Numbered from the stretch's first letter, positions 24,756-33,091 are shown. The stretch: DNA of 64,000 bases from Streptomyces sp. NBC_01408 (GCF_026340255.1 NZ_JAPEPJ010000001.1:372001-436000); one strand, 5' to 3'. Notes: generated by a model not told the origin, from the sequence alone. Numbers and translations: made by a program.

Positions 24756-25976
24756 TCAGGGACGGGCGTGCGAGGAGGCGCGGGACAGGGCGAGCACCGC
24801 GTGGACGAGGAGCCCCGCGGCGGCGGCGACGGCCGCGGCCGGGACGGGGACGAGCGCGAGTGCCAGGGCCGCGGCGACGGGCCCGCGGTGGGCGCCGTGC
24901 CGGAGCAGCAGCCGGGTCAGGAACAGCAGCAGGGCGAGCGGTACGGCCACCGTGAGGGGTGCTCCGGCGAGCACGGCCGCCCCGGCGGCGGCCGCGGTGA
25001 AGGCCAGGACGGCTCCGGCCAGCAGCGGCCGAGCCCCGTCCGCGAACTCCTCCAGGGCCCGGCTGGCGGCGAGCCGGTGCCGGGCGCGGGCGGCGAAGGC
25101 GGCGGCGGCCAGGTGCCCGGGGGCCACGGCGAGAGCGAGACCGACGGCGAGGGCGGTGCCGTACCGGTACGCGGCCCAGCCGACGGCGGCCGCGGCGAGC
25201 AGGTGCGCGAGCCAGGGGAAGCGGCCCCCGGCGGCCCGCCCGGGCCACACCAGGGCGGCGACCGTGGCGAGCGCGGCGGCGGGGGCCGCGAAGGGCATCC
25301 CGGCGGCGGCCGCGCCCAGCGCGAGGGCTCCGGGGAGCAGCGCGCAGCCGAAGCCCCGCAGCGCGCGGGGGCCGCCGGTCACCTCGGCCGGGAGCAGTCG
25401 CGCGGGGCCGGCCGGGGCCTCGGCGCGGGCGGACCGGGCGTACAGCTCCTCGGCGAGGGAGAAGACGTCCCGGTGCCGGAAGCGCGCGGCGGTGCGGTCG
25501 GTGATGCCGTGGGCTTCCAGCCCGGCGGCGATCTCCAGCGGGTCCACGGCCCGTTCGCACAGGTCGCGGTGGCGGTGGAGCAGCGCCTTGACGGGATCCC
25601 CGGCGGCCCGCCGGGGCGCCTGCGGCGTCGCTTTGCCCGCCTGGCCGATCCCAGCCTCGCCGGGGGCGCATTCAGCCTCGGCGATCCCGGCCCCGCCGGG
25701 GGCACGTTCAGCCCCGCCGGCGTTTGAGGCGCGGGGGTCCGGGGGCAGCGCCCCCGGCAACGGCGCCGCGCCGGACGGCATCGCAAGTGCGGCGCCGCTG
25801 CCGGGGCTCCGCCCCGGACCCCGCGCCTCAAACGCCGGCGGGGCTGAATGTGCCCCCGTCGAGGCTGGGATCCGCGAGGCTGAATGTGCCCCAAGCGAGG
25901 CTGGGATCGGCGAGGCTGCGGGTGCCGCCGGCGAGGCGAGAGGCAGGGCTGACATGCCCGGGTCCACGGTGGTCAT
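24756..25976 (-). CDS. Polytopic membrane protein with repeat-derived N-terminus
   Basis: 406 residues beginning MTTVDPGMSALPL. Residues from about 20 to 110 are low-complexity and are encoded by a long DNA palindrome (25648-25909). A charged, probably cytoplasmic segment follows (HRDLCERAVDPLEIAAGLEAHG, FRHRDVFSLAEELY), then six or more Ala/Leu/Val-rich membrane helices to the end. ATG overlaps the glycosyltransferase stop as ATGA, showing translational coupling. I recognise no family; the place in the cluster suggests a role in glycan assembly or export. Confidence 0.75.
   Translation of the reverse strand: MTTVDPGMSALPLASPAAPAASPIPASLGAHSASRIPASTGAHSAPPAFEARGPGRSPGSGAALAMPSGAAPLPGALPPDPRASNAGGAERAPGGAGIAEAECAPGEAGIGQAGKATPQAPRRAAGDPVKALLHRHRDLCERAVDPLEIAAGLEAHGITDRTAARFRHRDVFSLAEELYARSARAEAPAGPARLLPAEVTGGPRALRGFGCALLPGALALGAAAAGMPFAAPAAALATVAALVWPGRAAGGRFPWLAHLLAAAAVGWAAYRYGTALAVGLALAVAPGHLAAAAFAARARHRLAASRALEEFADGARPLLAGAVLAFTAAAAGAAVLAGAPLTVAVPLALLLFLTRLLLRHGAHRGPVAAALALALVPVPAAAVAAAAGLLVHAVLALSRASSHARP
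25648..25909. repeat. Long imperfect inverted repeat (interspersed palindrome) within a CDS
   Basis: Left arm about 25648-25768 and right arm about 25789-25909 are imperfect reverse complements around a centre near 25778. The inner part of the arms contains GCGCCTCAAACGCCGG, a motif repeated at 42.0 kb. The whole repeat is translated in frame in the membrane-protein gene, giving PPAFEARG and PRASNAGG on its two sides. Confidence 0.85.
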
Positions 25977-27571
25977 GCGGTTGCCTCCGGTACGGGTTCG
26001 GCCCAGGTGGGGGTGGTCCAGTGGCCCGGGACCCGGGCCTCCGGGGGCTGGGCGAAGGGGATCTCCCCGTCCGGCCGGGCGGATCCGCGGGCGAGCAGGC
26101 GCAGGTAGATGTCCTGGAAGGCGGCCACGTTCTGCTCGACGGTGAACAGCTCCAGGGCCCGCGCGCGGGCCGCCGCGCCGAGCCGCCGGGCCCGTTCGGG
26201 ATCCCGCAGCAGCGACAGGCAGGCGTCGGCGAGCGCCCGCGGATTGCGCGGCGGGACGATCAGTCCGGTGCCGCCGATGACCTCGCGCACCGCGCCCACG
26301 TCGGTGGAGACGGTGGCCCGGCCGCAGAACATCGCCTCGGCCAGGGTGAGGGGGAAGCCCTCGATCACGGAGGAGAGCACCACGACCTGCCCGGCGGCGT
26401 GGGCCTCGGCCGAGGTGGGGGCTTCGGGTCCGCCGATCTCCTCGAAGGTGACGGGGTTCTCCCCGGCGGTGACGGCGTCGGCGGCCTCGTCCGGGAAGAG
26501 CTGCGCGGCCAGCGAGCGGCAGTCGGCGAGGTATCCCGGCTGGGCCTCCTTCGCGAAGATCCGCAGCCGGGTGCGCGGTTCGGCCCTGCGGACCTCGGCG
26601 AAGGCGTGCAGCAGGCCGATCAGGTCCTTGGCCGGCTCTATCCGGCCGACCCACACCAGGGTGTCGGGGTCCCCGCCGTCCTCGGCCTCCCCGATGGTGG
26701 CGAATCGGTCCGCCTCCATGCCCGGGTAGACCGTCCGCAGCCGCTCCCGGGGGGCCCCGCACCGCTCCTGCCAGCGCCGGGAGTGCGCGTTGCCGGGGGT
26801 CAGGAGGTCGGCCTGGGCGTAGATCTCGCCGGCCAGCCTGCCGTGGAAGGCCGCCAGCAGGGCCCGCAGGGCGGGGCGGGCGTCCGGGCCGCGCTCGTCG
26901 TCGGGCCGGCCGAGGTAGTGGGCCCGTAGCTGGACCCCGTACTCGGTGACCAGCAGGGGCACCCCGAAGAAGCGTTTGGCCAGCAGTCCGGGGAGGGCCG
27001 CCACCCCGCCCGCCGCCGCGTGGCAGATGTCGACCGCGCCGAGGCTGCCGGGCTCCTCGTACCAGTCGAGGGACAACGGCCGCAGCACCCGCTCCAGTTC
27101 GTCGACGAACTCCAGCAGGTCGGGTACCCGTACGGCCTGTAGGGCGCGGCTCGCGCCCGGGGCCCGGCAGGCGGACTCCACCGCGCGCACCGCCGACTCG
27201 GAGCGCAGCGCCGCGTACAGCCCGCCCTGTTCCCAGGCGAGCCCGGCGAGCCCGTACAGCCCGGCCGCGAAGGGCTCGGCCTCGCCCGCGCAGATCCCCT
27301 GGACCAGTTCCTTGAAACAGCCGGCGAACCGCCGCCGTTCGCGCCGGGAGTACGTCCGCCCGTCGTCGGCCGGGGCCCACAGGGGGGCCGTGCGGACCCG
27401 GGTGACGTGCTCGGGCAGCGGGACCCGGGTGTGCTCCTGCTCGGCGCTGCGGCTCAGCGCGTAGAGCTCGAACTCGTGCTGCGGGAGCCCGCGCACGAGC
27501 CGGTCGCACCACAGCCTCGCCTCTCCCGTCGCATACGGATAACCACCTTCCGTGAGAAGTCCGATCCGCAC
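25973..27571 (-). CDS. PelF-like family 4 glycosyltransferase
   Basis: Retaining GT-B glycosyltransferase with the PelF/DUF3492-type N-terminus RIGLLTEGGYPYATGEARLW. About 532 residues from GTG 27571, which has GGGGGT seven to eight bases upstream; a longer in-frame start at 27640 lacks that signal. The C-terminal GT4 half shows LVWVGRIEPAKDLIGLLHAF and, near the sugar-nucleotide site, EGFPLTLAEAMFCGRATVSTD. PelF polymerises Pel exopolysaccharide from UDP-GlcNAc/GalNAc. First gene of a coupled run; a terminator of the upstream DUF3152 gene lies at 27655. Confidence 0.85.
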   Translation of the reverse strand: MRIGLLTEGGYPYATGEARLWCDRLVRGLPQHEFELYALSRSAEQEHTRVPLPEHVTRVRTAPLWAPADDGRTYSRRERRRFAGCFKELVQGICAGEAEPFAAGLYGLAGLAWEQGGLYAALRSESAVRAVESACRAPGASRALQAVRVPDLLEFVDELERVLRPLSLDWYEEPGSLGAVDICHAAAGGVAALPGLLAKRFFGVPLLVTEYGVQLRAHYLGRPDDERGPDARPALRALLAAFHGRLAGEIYAQADLLTPGNAHSRRWQERCGAPRERLRTVYPGMEADRFATIGEAEDGGDPDTLVWVGRIEPAKDLIGLLHAFAEVRRAEPRTRLRIFAKEAQPGYLADCRSLAAQLFPDEAADAVTAGENPVTFEEIGGPEAPTSAEAHAAGQVVVLSSVIEGFPLTLAEAMFCGRATVSTDVGAVREVIGGTGLIVPPRNPRALADACLSLLRDPERARRLGAAARARALELFTVEQNVAAFQDIYLRLLARGSARPDGEIPFAQPPEARVPGHWTTPTWAEPVPEATA

Positions 27572-27654
27572 GAGTGGCACCCCCGATCTCCCGTCCAGGC
27601 GGTCGCCGTCGGTCCGGCGACCCGCCGCGGAAGAACTCAAGCGGATATGCCGAA

Positions 27655-27682
27655 GGCGCGACGGACGGTTGTCCGTCGCGCC
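27655..27682 (-). terminator. Terminator after the DUF3152 gene
   Basis: Perfect 12-bp stem GGCGCGACGGAC / GTCCGTCGCGCC with a 4-nt loop, 115 bases downstream of the DUF3152 stop and upstream of the glycosyltransferase. It separates the two transcription units. Confidence 0.75.
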
Positions 27683-27797
27683 ACCGGAAGGGGTGAAGAG
27701 TCGTAACTTTCCCGTACGGTTCGCGTTCGAGCACGCTAGTAACGGGGAATGGAAGGCCGTCCCCGCGCAGGTCGTGGCGCGCGGTGGAGCCGGTCCG

Positions 27798-29216
27798 TCA
27801 ATTGCCCGGGAACGCCCAGGGATTGGGCTTGCACCGGATGCCGTCGACGTCGAGGGACTTCGTCTGCTGCTGCATGATCGGCGCGAGCGAGCCCGGAGTA
27901 CGGCAGCTCACGTGGCCGTGTCCGAGCCGGTGCCCGACCTCGTGGTTGATGAGCATCTGCCGGTACGCGAACATCTGGTCCGGACCGAACGTCGGCGAGC
28001 CCTGCGCCCAGCGGAAGGCGTTGATCATCACGCGGTCGGTGGCGGCGGAGTCGCAGGAGACGTTGTCCACGGTGGTGTCCAGCCCGGACTTGGCACACCA
28101 GGTCCCGGTGGTGCCGGGGCTGGCGAGGGTGATGACGAAGTCGGCTTCGCCGCCCGGTACCCGCTCGAAGGTCCTGGAACCGCCGTGACCCCAGCTGCGC
28201 GGGTCGTTGAGGGTGCGGTGGACGGCCTCGGCGAACAGCTGCGGGTCCAGGCCCAGGCCCTGCTCGACGTCGACCCGGTAGCGGACGACCTTCCCCTTGC
28301 CGGGCGCCTTGGCCACGCCGGGGACGGTGTCGAAGGTTCCCGGGCCGGTGAGCTTGGCGTCGAACGGCAGCTGCTGGGCCATCTTCTGCTCGTACGTCAG
28401 CTCCGGCGCGGGCGGAGCCGCGGACGGCTCCGCGGACGGGCTCGCGGCTGCGTCCGGCGTCGGGCGGCCGTCGGAGCGGGAGGCAGCGCCGTCCCCCGCG
28501 CGGGCCCGGCCGTCGTCGGGTGAGGCGAGCGCGCCGGCCTTGCCGATGTCGCTCTCGGAGGCGACCTGGACGGCGACCACGACCGCCAGGACGGTGGTGA
28601 CGGCCGCTGCGGCCATGCCGCCGTACGTACGCACCTTCGCGCCCCGGGGGGAGCCGGACCGCTCCTCGGCGGGAGGCACGGCGTCGGCGAAGCCCGCGGC
28701 GGGCGCGGCCTGGACGGGTTTGCGCGGCCCGGGCACCCGGCGGTGCGAGCCGGTGGAGGTGAGCGCGTCGGGGGCCGGGACGGACGGGGCGGCGGGCGCG
28801 GCCGGGAAGCGCGCGGCGTCCGCGGCGACCGCCGCCGGGGTCCCGTCGCGCGGGACGCCCTGCCAGTCGCCGTAGACGGAGCCGGAGGTGGAGCCGTAGC
28901 CGGGCCCGGCTCCCCGGACGCCGCCGGGCTCGTACCGCTCGTACTGCTCGGGGTGCCCGCCGGGCCGCTCCTCGGGCCAGGGGTGGGCCTGGGGCACGTA
29001 ACCCTGATGGGTGACGGTGGGTTCGGCGTGGCCCCGCCCGAGCGGTTCCCCGTACGGGGAGGCCGGGCCCCCGAACAGGCTGCCCGGCTCCTCGTACGGG
29101 TCAGGCCACGGCTCGTACCGGGCCGGCGGATCCTCGTACGGAAGCGGAGCGGGCTCCGCGGGGGCCGGGGCGGGGGCGGCGGAAGCGGGCGGGGCCTTGC
29201 GACTGTGTCGTCCCAC
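27798..29216 (-). CDS. DUF3152 membrane-anchored zincin-like protein
   Basis: About 472 residues: a long Pro/Gly/Tyr/Glu-rich cytoplasmic N-terminus, one transmembrane helix (MAAAAVTTVLAVVVAVQVA), a disordered Ala/Pro/Ser linker, then an extracytoplasmic domain of DUF3152 type. The HEVGHRLGHGH motif matches the metzincin zinc signature HExxHxxGxxH, so a metallopeptidase is plausible but unproven. Cysteines (GTWCAKSG, NVSCDS, SCRTPG, RCKPN) fit disulfides outside the cell. GTG at 29216 begins MGRHSRKAPP, four bases after the hydrolase stop, so the genes are coupled. Counterpart of Rv3207c. Confidence 0.85.
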   Translation of the reverse strand: MGRHSRKAPPASAAPAPAPAEPAPLPYEDPPARYEPWPDPYEEPGSLFGGPASPYGEPLGRGHAEPTVTHQGYVPQAHPWPEERPGGHPEQYERYEPGGVRGAGPGYGSTSGSVYGDWQGVPRDGTPAAVAADAARFPAAPAAPSVPAPDALTSTGSHRRVPGPRKPVQAAPAAGFADAVPPAEERSGSPRGAKVRTYGGMAAAAVTTVLAVVVAVQVASESDIGKAGALASPDDGRARAGDGAASRSDGRPTPDAAASPSAEPSAAPPAPELTYEQKMAQQLPFDAKLTGPGTFDTVPGVAKAPGKGKVVRYRVDVEQGLGLDPQLFAEAVHRTLNDPRSWGHGGSRTFERVPGGEADFVITLASPGTTGTWCAKSGLDTTVDNVSCDSAATDRVMINAFRWAQGSPTFGPDQMFAYRQMLINHEVGHRLGHGHVSCRTPGSLAPIMQQQTKSLDVDGIRCKPNPWAFPGN

Positions 29217-29221
29217 GGTCC

Positions 29222-30217
29222 TCAGCCTCTGCCGTCTTCGGTATCTCGGTCGGTGTCGGCCGCGGCGGTGTCCCGCAGCAGCTCCCGGAACGCCCCCGCA
29301 ACCACCTCGGGGTACTCCATCATCGCCACGTGCCCGGCCTCGGGCAGACACAGCAGCCGCGAGCCCCGGTAGGCCGCGGCGGCCCTGTGCGCCATCCGGT
29401 ACGAGACCAGTTGGTCCCGGCCACCGTAGACCAGGAGGGCCGGGGCGAGCACCCGCTGTGCCTGGCGCCACAGTCCGTGCTGACCGCCGAGGGTGTAGGC
29501 GTCGACGATGCCGCGCGAGGTACGGGTCATCACCTCCCAGAAGTACGGCAGGCCCATCCGCCGCTCCATCTCCTCCACGGCCTGCCGGAAGCCCTCCGGC
29601 GTCACCCGGGCGGGGTCCCCGTAACAGAGGCCCAGCACCCCGCGGGTGCGCTGCTCGGCGGTCAGACCGCGCGTGAGACGGCCGAAGAGGGCGGCCATCC
29701 CCGGCACGGCGAGCAGCGCGGTCGGCACGGCCGACTTCTGCACGCGCAGCTCGGGCAGGGCCGGCGAGACCAGGGTCAGGGTGCGCACCAGGTCGGGACG
29801 GACGGACGCGACGCGGGTGGAGACGGCTCCGCCGAGGGAGTTGCCGAAGAGGTGGACGGGGCCGCGGTCGGCCGCGTCGAGGTGGCGGATGACGGCGCGG
29901 GCGAGCGCCGTGACCGAGTAGTCCCGGTCGGCGGGTGGCGGGGACCAGCCGAAGCCGGGCAGGTCGACGGCCTCGCCGTCGACGGTGTCGGCCAGCTGCG
30001 CCATGAGCGCCGACCAGTTCTGCGAGGAACCGCCGAGTCCGTGCACGAACAGGGCGGGCGGCAGGCCGGTGCGCGCCGGTGGCCGCTCCCGGACGGTGAG
30101 CTCCAGCCCGGGCAGCACGACGGTGCGCAGCCGCTCTCCTTCGGCCACCCGGACGGCTCCCACCAGGGAGGCAGGCTCGGCGGTGGACCGTACACCCGGC
30201 AGCTCGGTCGAAGACAT
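29222..30217 (-). CDS. Alpha/beta-fold hydrolase
   Basis: 331 residues with the hydrolase core: oxyanion motif FVHGLGGSSQNW, nucleophile elbow GNSLGG, acidic residue region YGGRDQLV and catalytic histidine GHVAMME. No signal peptide, so cytoplasmic. The fold is shared by esterases, C-C hydrolases and haloperoxidase-like enzymes; the substrate cannot be told. ATG at 30217 is the first gene of a unit with DUF3152. Confidence 0.88.
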   Translation of the reverse strand: MSSTELPGVRSTAEPASLVGAVRVAEGERLRTVVLPGLELTVRERPPARTGLPPALFVHGLGGSSQNWSALMAQLADTVDGEAVDLPGFGWSPPPADRDYSVTALARAVIRHLDAADRGPVHLFGNSLGGAVSTRVASVRPDLVRTLTLVSPALPELRVQKSAVPTALLAVPGMAALFGRLTRGLTAEQRTRGVLGLCYGDPARVTPEGFRQAVEEMERRMGLPYFWEVMTRTSRGIVDAYTLGGQHGLWRQAQRVLAPALLVYGGRDQLVSYRMAHRAAAAYRGSRLLCLPEAGHVAMMEYPEVVAGAFRELLRDTAAADTDRDTEDGRG

Positions 30218-30314
30218 GCGGCAATGTTACGAGACGATCACGCGCCTCTCCTTGTGTTCGCGGTCACAGACGCATGGCGATCCGCCTCGCGGGGTATCCG
30301 CGAGGCCCGCGGAC

Positions 30315-30387
30315 GAGTGGGTCCGCAGCGGCGGCGTCCGCCCGCCGGGGCGGGCGGCTTCCCGCGGGCGCCACTTCGGACTCACTC
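30315..30387. repeat. Short copy of a nested inverted-repeat element
   Basis: Outer arms GAGTGGGTCCGCAGCGGCG-like at 30315-30336 and CGCCACTTCGGACTCACTC at 30369-30387 pair with a few mismatches. An inner hairpin CCGCCCGCC/GGCGGGCGG lies between them. Both parts match the larger element at 61826-62010. It lies between two divergent genes. Confidence 0.65.
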
Positions 30388-30427
30388 ATCTACGCTCGTA
30401 GTGAGAAGAGGAAGCGAGGGGAGCGCC

Positions 30428-30643
30428 ATGACTGTCGACCCTGCGGAGCCGGACACCTTCCGCGAGGGTGTGCCGGAGGTCCTCGACCCCGAGGCGCCCG
30501 AGGCGGACGTGGCGGAGCAGCTGGCGGATCTGCGCCCCGACGAGGACGACCCGGTCACCGGCCCGGACCGGGGCGAAGCCACCGACGGCGACGCCGCCGA
30601 ACAGGCGCGGGTGGTGCCGATGGACGAGGACGACTACCGCTGA
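30428..30643 (+). CDS. Small acidic protein, unknown function
   Basis: 71 residues, strongly acidic (MTVDPAEPDTFREG, VLDPEAPEADVAEQ, ending PMDEDDYR), with no cysteines or membrane helix. ATG at 30428 has GAGGGGAG six bases upstream, and codon third positions are G/C-rich. I recognise no domain; similar short acidic proteins are common in Streptomyces. It sits alone between the divergent hydrolase and the TetR gene. Confidence 0.7.
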   Translation: MTVDPAEPDTFREGVPEVLDPEAPEADVAEQLADLRPDEDDPVTGPDRGEATDGDAAEQARVVPMDEDDYR

Positions 30644-30718
30644 CCGACCGCTGACCAGCGCCTCCAGGGGCCGGTGGCACGTCCGTACCGCGAGAAAACT
30701 CGGCTTGAACCCTCCAGA

Positions 30719-30731
30719 TTCGGTTACCGAA
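30719..30731. promoter_or_regulatory. Palindromic operator candidate before the TetR gene
   Basis: TTCGGTTACCGAA is a perfect 13-bp palindrome about 60 bases upstream of the tetR start, in a locally A/T-richer stretch. TetR regulators commonly bind such palindromes in their own promoters; autoregulation is inferred. Confidence 0.5.
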
Positions 30732-30790
30732 AAGTACGATGGCGGCGCGGCGCAGAGCGCACTGTGTTCTAAGTGAAAGTGGGAGGCGGC

Positions 30791-31429
30791 GTGACAGCCA
30801 TCGAGCAGACCGAAGCAGCGCGTCCGCGGGGCACGCGACTGCCGCGCCGAGCCCGACGTAACCAGCTCCTGGGCGCGGCCCAGGAGGTCTTCGTCGCGCA
30901 GGGTTACCACGCTGCCGCGATGGACGACATCGCGGAGCGCGCCGGGGTCAGCAAGCCGGTGCTGTACCAGCACTTCCCCGGAAAGCTCGACCTGTACCTG
31001 GCCCTGCTGGACCAGCACTGCGAGGCGCTGCTGCTGGCCGTGCGCACCGCGCTGGCGTCGACGACCGACAACAAGCTGCGCGTGGCCGCCACGATGGACG
31101 CCTACTTCGCGTACGTGGAGGACGAGGGCGGCGCCTTCCGGCTGGTCTTCGAGTCCGACCTGACGAACGAGCCCGCGGTGCGCGAGCGCGTGGACCGGGT
31201 CTCGCTCCAGTGCGCCGAGGCCATCTCCGACGTCATCGCCGAGGACACCGGCCTGTCCAAGGACGAGTCGATGCTGCTGGCCGTGGGCCTGGGCGGGGTC
31301 TCGCAGGTCGTGGCCCGCTACTGGCTGTCCAGCGAGAGCCCGGTCGCCCGTGACACCGCGGTCGGCCTGCTGACCTCGCTCGCCTGGCGCGGTATCGCCG
31401 GCTTCCCGCTGCACGGCACGGAGGGCTGA
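30791..31429 (+). CDS. TetR-family transcriptional regulator
   Basis: 212 residues from GTG 30791 (MTAIEQTEAARP), preceded by GGGAGG; an upstream GTG at 30773 would add six residues. The N-terminal helix-turn-helix reads QLLGAAQEVFVAQGYHAAAMDDIAERAGVSKP with VLYQHFPGKLDLYLALL, the classic TetR pattern. The C-terminal ligand domain is all-helical. It corresponds by context to Rv3208. The adjacent palindrome suggests self-control; the ligand is unknown. Confidence 0.92.
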   Translation: MTAIEQTEAARPRGTRLPRRARRNQLLGAAQEVFVAQGYHAAAMDDIAERAGVSKPVLYQHFPGKLDLYLALLDQHCEALLLAVRTALASTTDNKLRVAATMDAYFAYVEDEGGAFRLVFESDLTNEPAVRERVDRVSLQCAEAISDVIAEDTGLSKDESMLLAVGLGGVSQVVARYWLSSESPVARDTAVGLLTSLAWRGIAGFPLHGTEG

Positions 31430-31597
31430 CGCCCCGCTCCGGACTCCCGGTGCCCTGCGCCCGGGGCGGCCCGGCCGGTGCCCGGTGTTCGCTGCCAGCG
31501 TGTCCGCTCTGCGCGGTCCGCGTCCCCTCTCCGGGCTAATGTGGACCGCGTACGGCGCGGCTGATCGCGCGAAACGGACCGTCGGAGGGACAAAGCC

Positions 31598-31825
31598 GTG
31601 GAGGTCAAGATCGGCGTGCAGCACGCACCCCGGGAGATCGTGCTGGAGAGCGACCTGAGCGCCGAGGAGCTGGAGGGCATCGTCGCCGCCGCGCTGTCCG
31701 GCACGGCGCCGCTGCTCAGCCTCACCGACGTCAAGGGCCGCAAGGTCCTGGTGCCGTCCGACCGCCTGTCGTACGTCGACCTGGGCGAGCCGACCGCACG
31801 CAAGGTCGGTTTCGGCGCGCTCTGA
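31598..31825 (+). CDS. DUF3107 small protein
   Basis: 75 residues (MEVKIGVQHAPREIV, ending ARKVGFGAL), a conserved actinobacterial protein of the Rv3208A (TB9.4) type, function unknown. GTG at 31598 follows a GGAGGGAC stretch. It lies directly downstream of the TetR gene, as in mycobacteria, and is closed by the terminator at 31858. Confidence 0.9.
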   Translation: MEVKIGVQHAPREIVLESDLSAEELEGIVAAALSGTAPLLSLTDVKGRKVLVPSDRLSYVDLGEPTARKVGFGAL

Positions 31826-31857
31826 CGCGACGGCACCTGACGTGCCGAGAAGTGTCC

Positions 31858-31893
31858 GAAACGGCCCGGTGGTTGATTCCACCGGGCCGTTTC
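31858..31893 (+). terminator. Terminator after the DUF3107 gene
   Basis: Perfect 15-bp stem GAAACGGCCCGGTGG / CCACCGGGCCGTTTC with a TTGATT loop, followed by CCCGTTCTTCC. This is one of the few T-trailing terminators in the window. Confidence 0.9.
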
Positions 31894-31957
31894 CCGTTCT
31901 TCCGCTTCGGGTAGGACGGCAGTGACTTGGTTTGCCCCGACGTGTGGGAGGGACCTC

Positions 31958-32260
31958 ATGCTGCTGATGGAAGCGCTCGGCTCTGCTCTGCTGGGCCTCG
32001 CCCTGTCCGCGACGGCAGCGCGCGCGTTCGCACGCCGACTGCCGTCCGTGAGAGTGGTGCTGGTCAGCGGGGTACTGGGAGCGCTGTTCGGGGCGTATCT
32101 GACGCAATTCGCGCTGGGCCCCGGGCACAACACCCTGACCGCGACCCTCGTGGGCGGTCTGCTGGTGTCGGCAGTGGTCCTGTCGCTCCTGCTGCGGCCT
32201 GGCTCCGGTCCCCGCAGGCCCTCGCGCAGGCCTCCGTTTTCGCTCCCCTCCCGGGGCTGA
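31958..32260 (+). CDS. Small membrane protein
   Basis: 100 residues from ATG 31958, which has GGGAGGG six bases upstream. Three hydrophobic stretches (EALGSALLGLALSATAARA, VVLVSGVLGALFGAYLTQ, ATLVGGLLVSAVVLSLLL) suggest a three-helix integral membrane protein with a basic C-terminal tail. No known domain recognised. Its stop codon forms part of the terminator it shares with the ferritin-like gene. Confidence 0.75.
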   Translation: MLLMEALGSALLGLALSATAARAFARRLPSVRVVLVSGVLGALFGAYLTQFALGPGHNTLTATLVGGLLVSAVVLSLLLRPGSGPRRPSRRPPFSLPSRG

Positions 32261-32336
32261 CCCCTGACGTGACATACGGCGGCCCCGGAGCGCTTCGATG
32301 CGCTCCGGGGCCGCCGTATGTCACGTCAGGGGTCAG
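32257..32336. terminator. Perfect 37-bp inverted repeat overlapping two stop codons
   Basis: Arms 32257-32293 and 32300-32336 are perfectly complementary over 37 bp with a TTCGAT loop. The TGA of the membrane-protein gene lies in the left arm and the TGA of the convergent ferritin-like gene in the right arm. It should terminate both transcripts. Confidence 0.92.
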
Positions 32337-33091
32337 GCAGCCAGGCCGAGGGCCGCCATCCGCTTGGTGTGTGCCTTGGTGATCCGGGTGAACATCTCGC
32401 CGACGGCCGCCAGGTCGAAGCCGGCCGCCATCCCGTCGACGCCGCCGACCAGCATGGTGGAGAGCGCGTCGCGCTCGGCGACCACGCGCTGGGCCTGCGA
32501 CAGTGCCTCGCCCATCAGCCGGCGGGCCCACAGCGCGAGCCGGCCGCCGCAGCGCGGGTCGGCCTCGATCGCGGCGCGCACCTTCTCGACGGCGAAGTTG
32601 CCGTGGCCGGTGTCGTCGAGCACGCCGACGACGAGCGCGCGGGTGTCGGTGTCCAGGTGGGTGGCGACCTCGCGGTAGAAGTCGCTGGCGATCGAGTCGC
32701 CGACGTACGCCTTGACCAGGCCCTCCAGCCAGTCCGACGGGGCGGTCTGGCGGTGGAAGTCGTCGACGCCCTTCGCGAAGGGCTCCATGGCCGCGGTGGG
32801 CTCGACCTCGATGGCGGCGAGACGCTCGCGCAGCCGCTCGAAGTGGTGGAACTCGGCGGACGCCATGGCGGCGAGCTCGGCCTTGTCGTCGAGGGTGGGC
32901 GCGAGTTTCGCGTCCTCCGCGAGGCGCTCGAAGGCCGCGAGCTCTCCGTAGGCGAGTGCGCCGAGCAGGTCCACGACGGCGGCCCGGTACTGGGGCGAGG
33001 CAGAGGCGGTCGCCCAGTCCTGGGCGGCGATGCCCGCGGATTCCCCGGGGGCGCTGTCGTCGGCGGGCGAGGCGTTTTCTACGGTCGACAT
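32333..33091 (-). CDS. Ferritin-like fold protein
   Basis: 252 residues from ATG 33091 (MSTVENASPADD). Helical, with EFHHFERLRERL and YREVATHLDTDTRALVVGVLDDTGH resembling the metal-ligand helices of ferritin-like di-iron proteins; MiaE-like hydroxylases share this fold. The reaction is unknown. Counterpart of Rv3210c, and next to the DEAD-box helicase as in mycobacteria. Confidence 0.82.
   Translation of the reverse strand: MSTVENASPADDSAPGESAGIAAQDWATASASPQYRAAVVDLLGALAYGELAAFERLAEDAKLAPTLDDKAELAAMASAEFHHFERLRERLAAIEVEPTAAMEPFAKGVDDFHRQTAPSDWLEGLVKAYVGDSIASDFYREVATHLDTDTRALVVGVLDDTGHGNFAVEKVRAAIEADPRCGGRLALWARRLMGEALSQAQRVVAERDALSTMLVGGVDGMAAGFDLAAVGEMFTRITKAHTKRMAALGLAA

Noticed and set aside
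24756..27734. Single 992-residue reading frame spanning the membrane protein and the glycosyltransferase
   Set aside because: Its upstream half is the out-of-frame shadow of the glycosyltransferase; the real genes overlap by ATGA at 25973-25976.
27798..30224. Single 808-residue reading frame for DUF3152
   Set aside because: Its first part is a shadow of the neighbouring hydrolase; the DUF3152 protein starts at GTG 29216.
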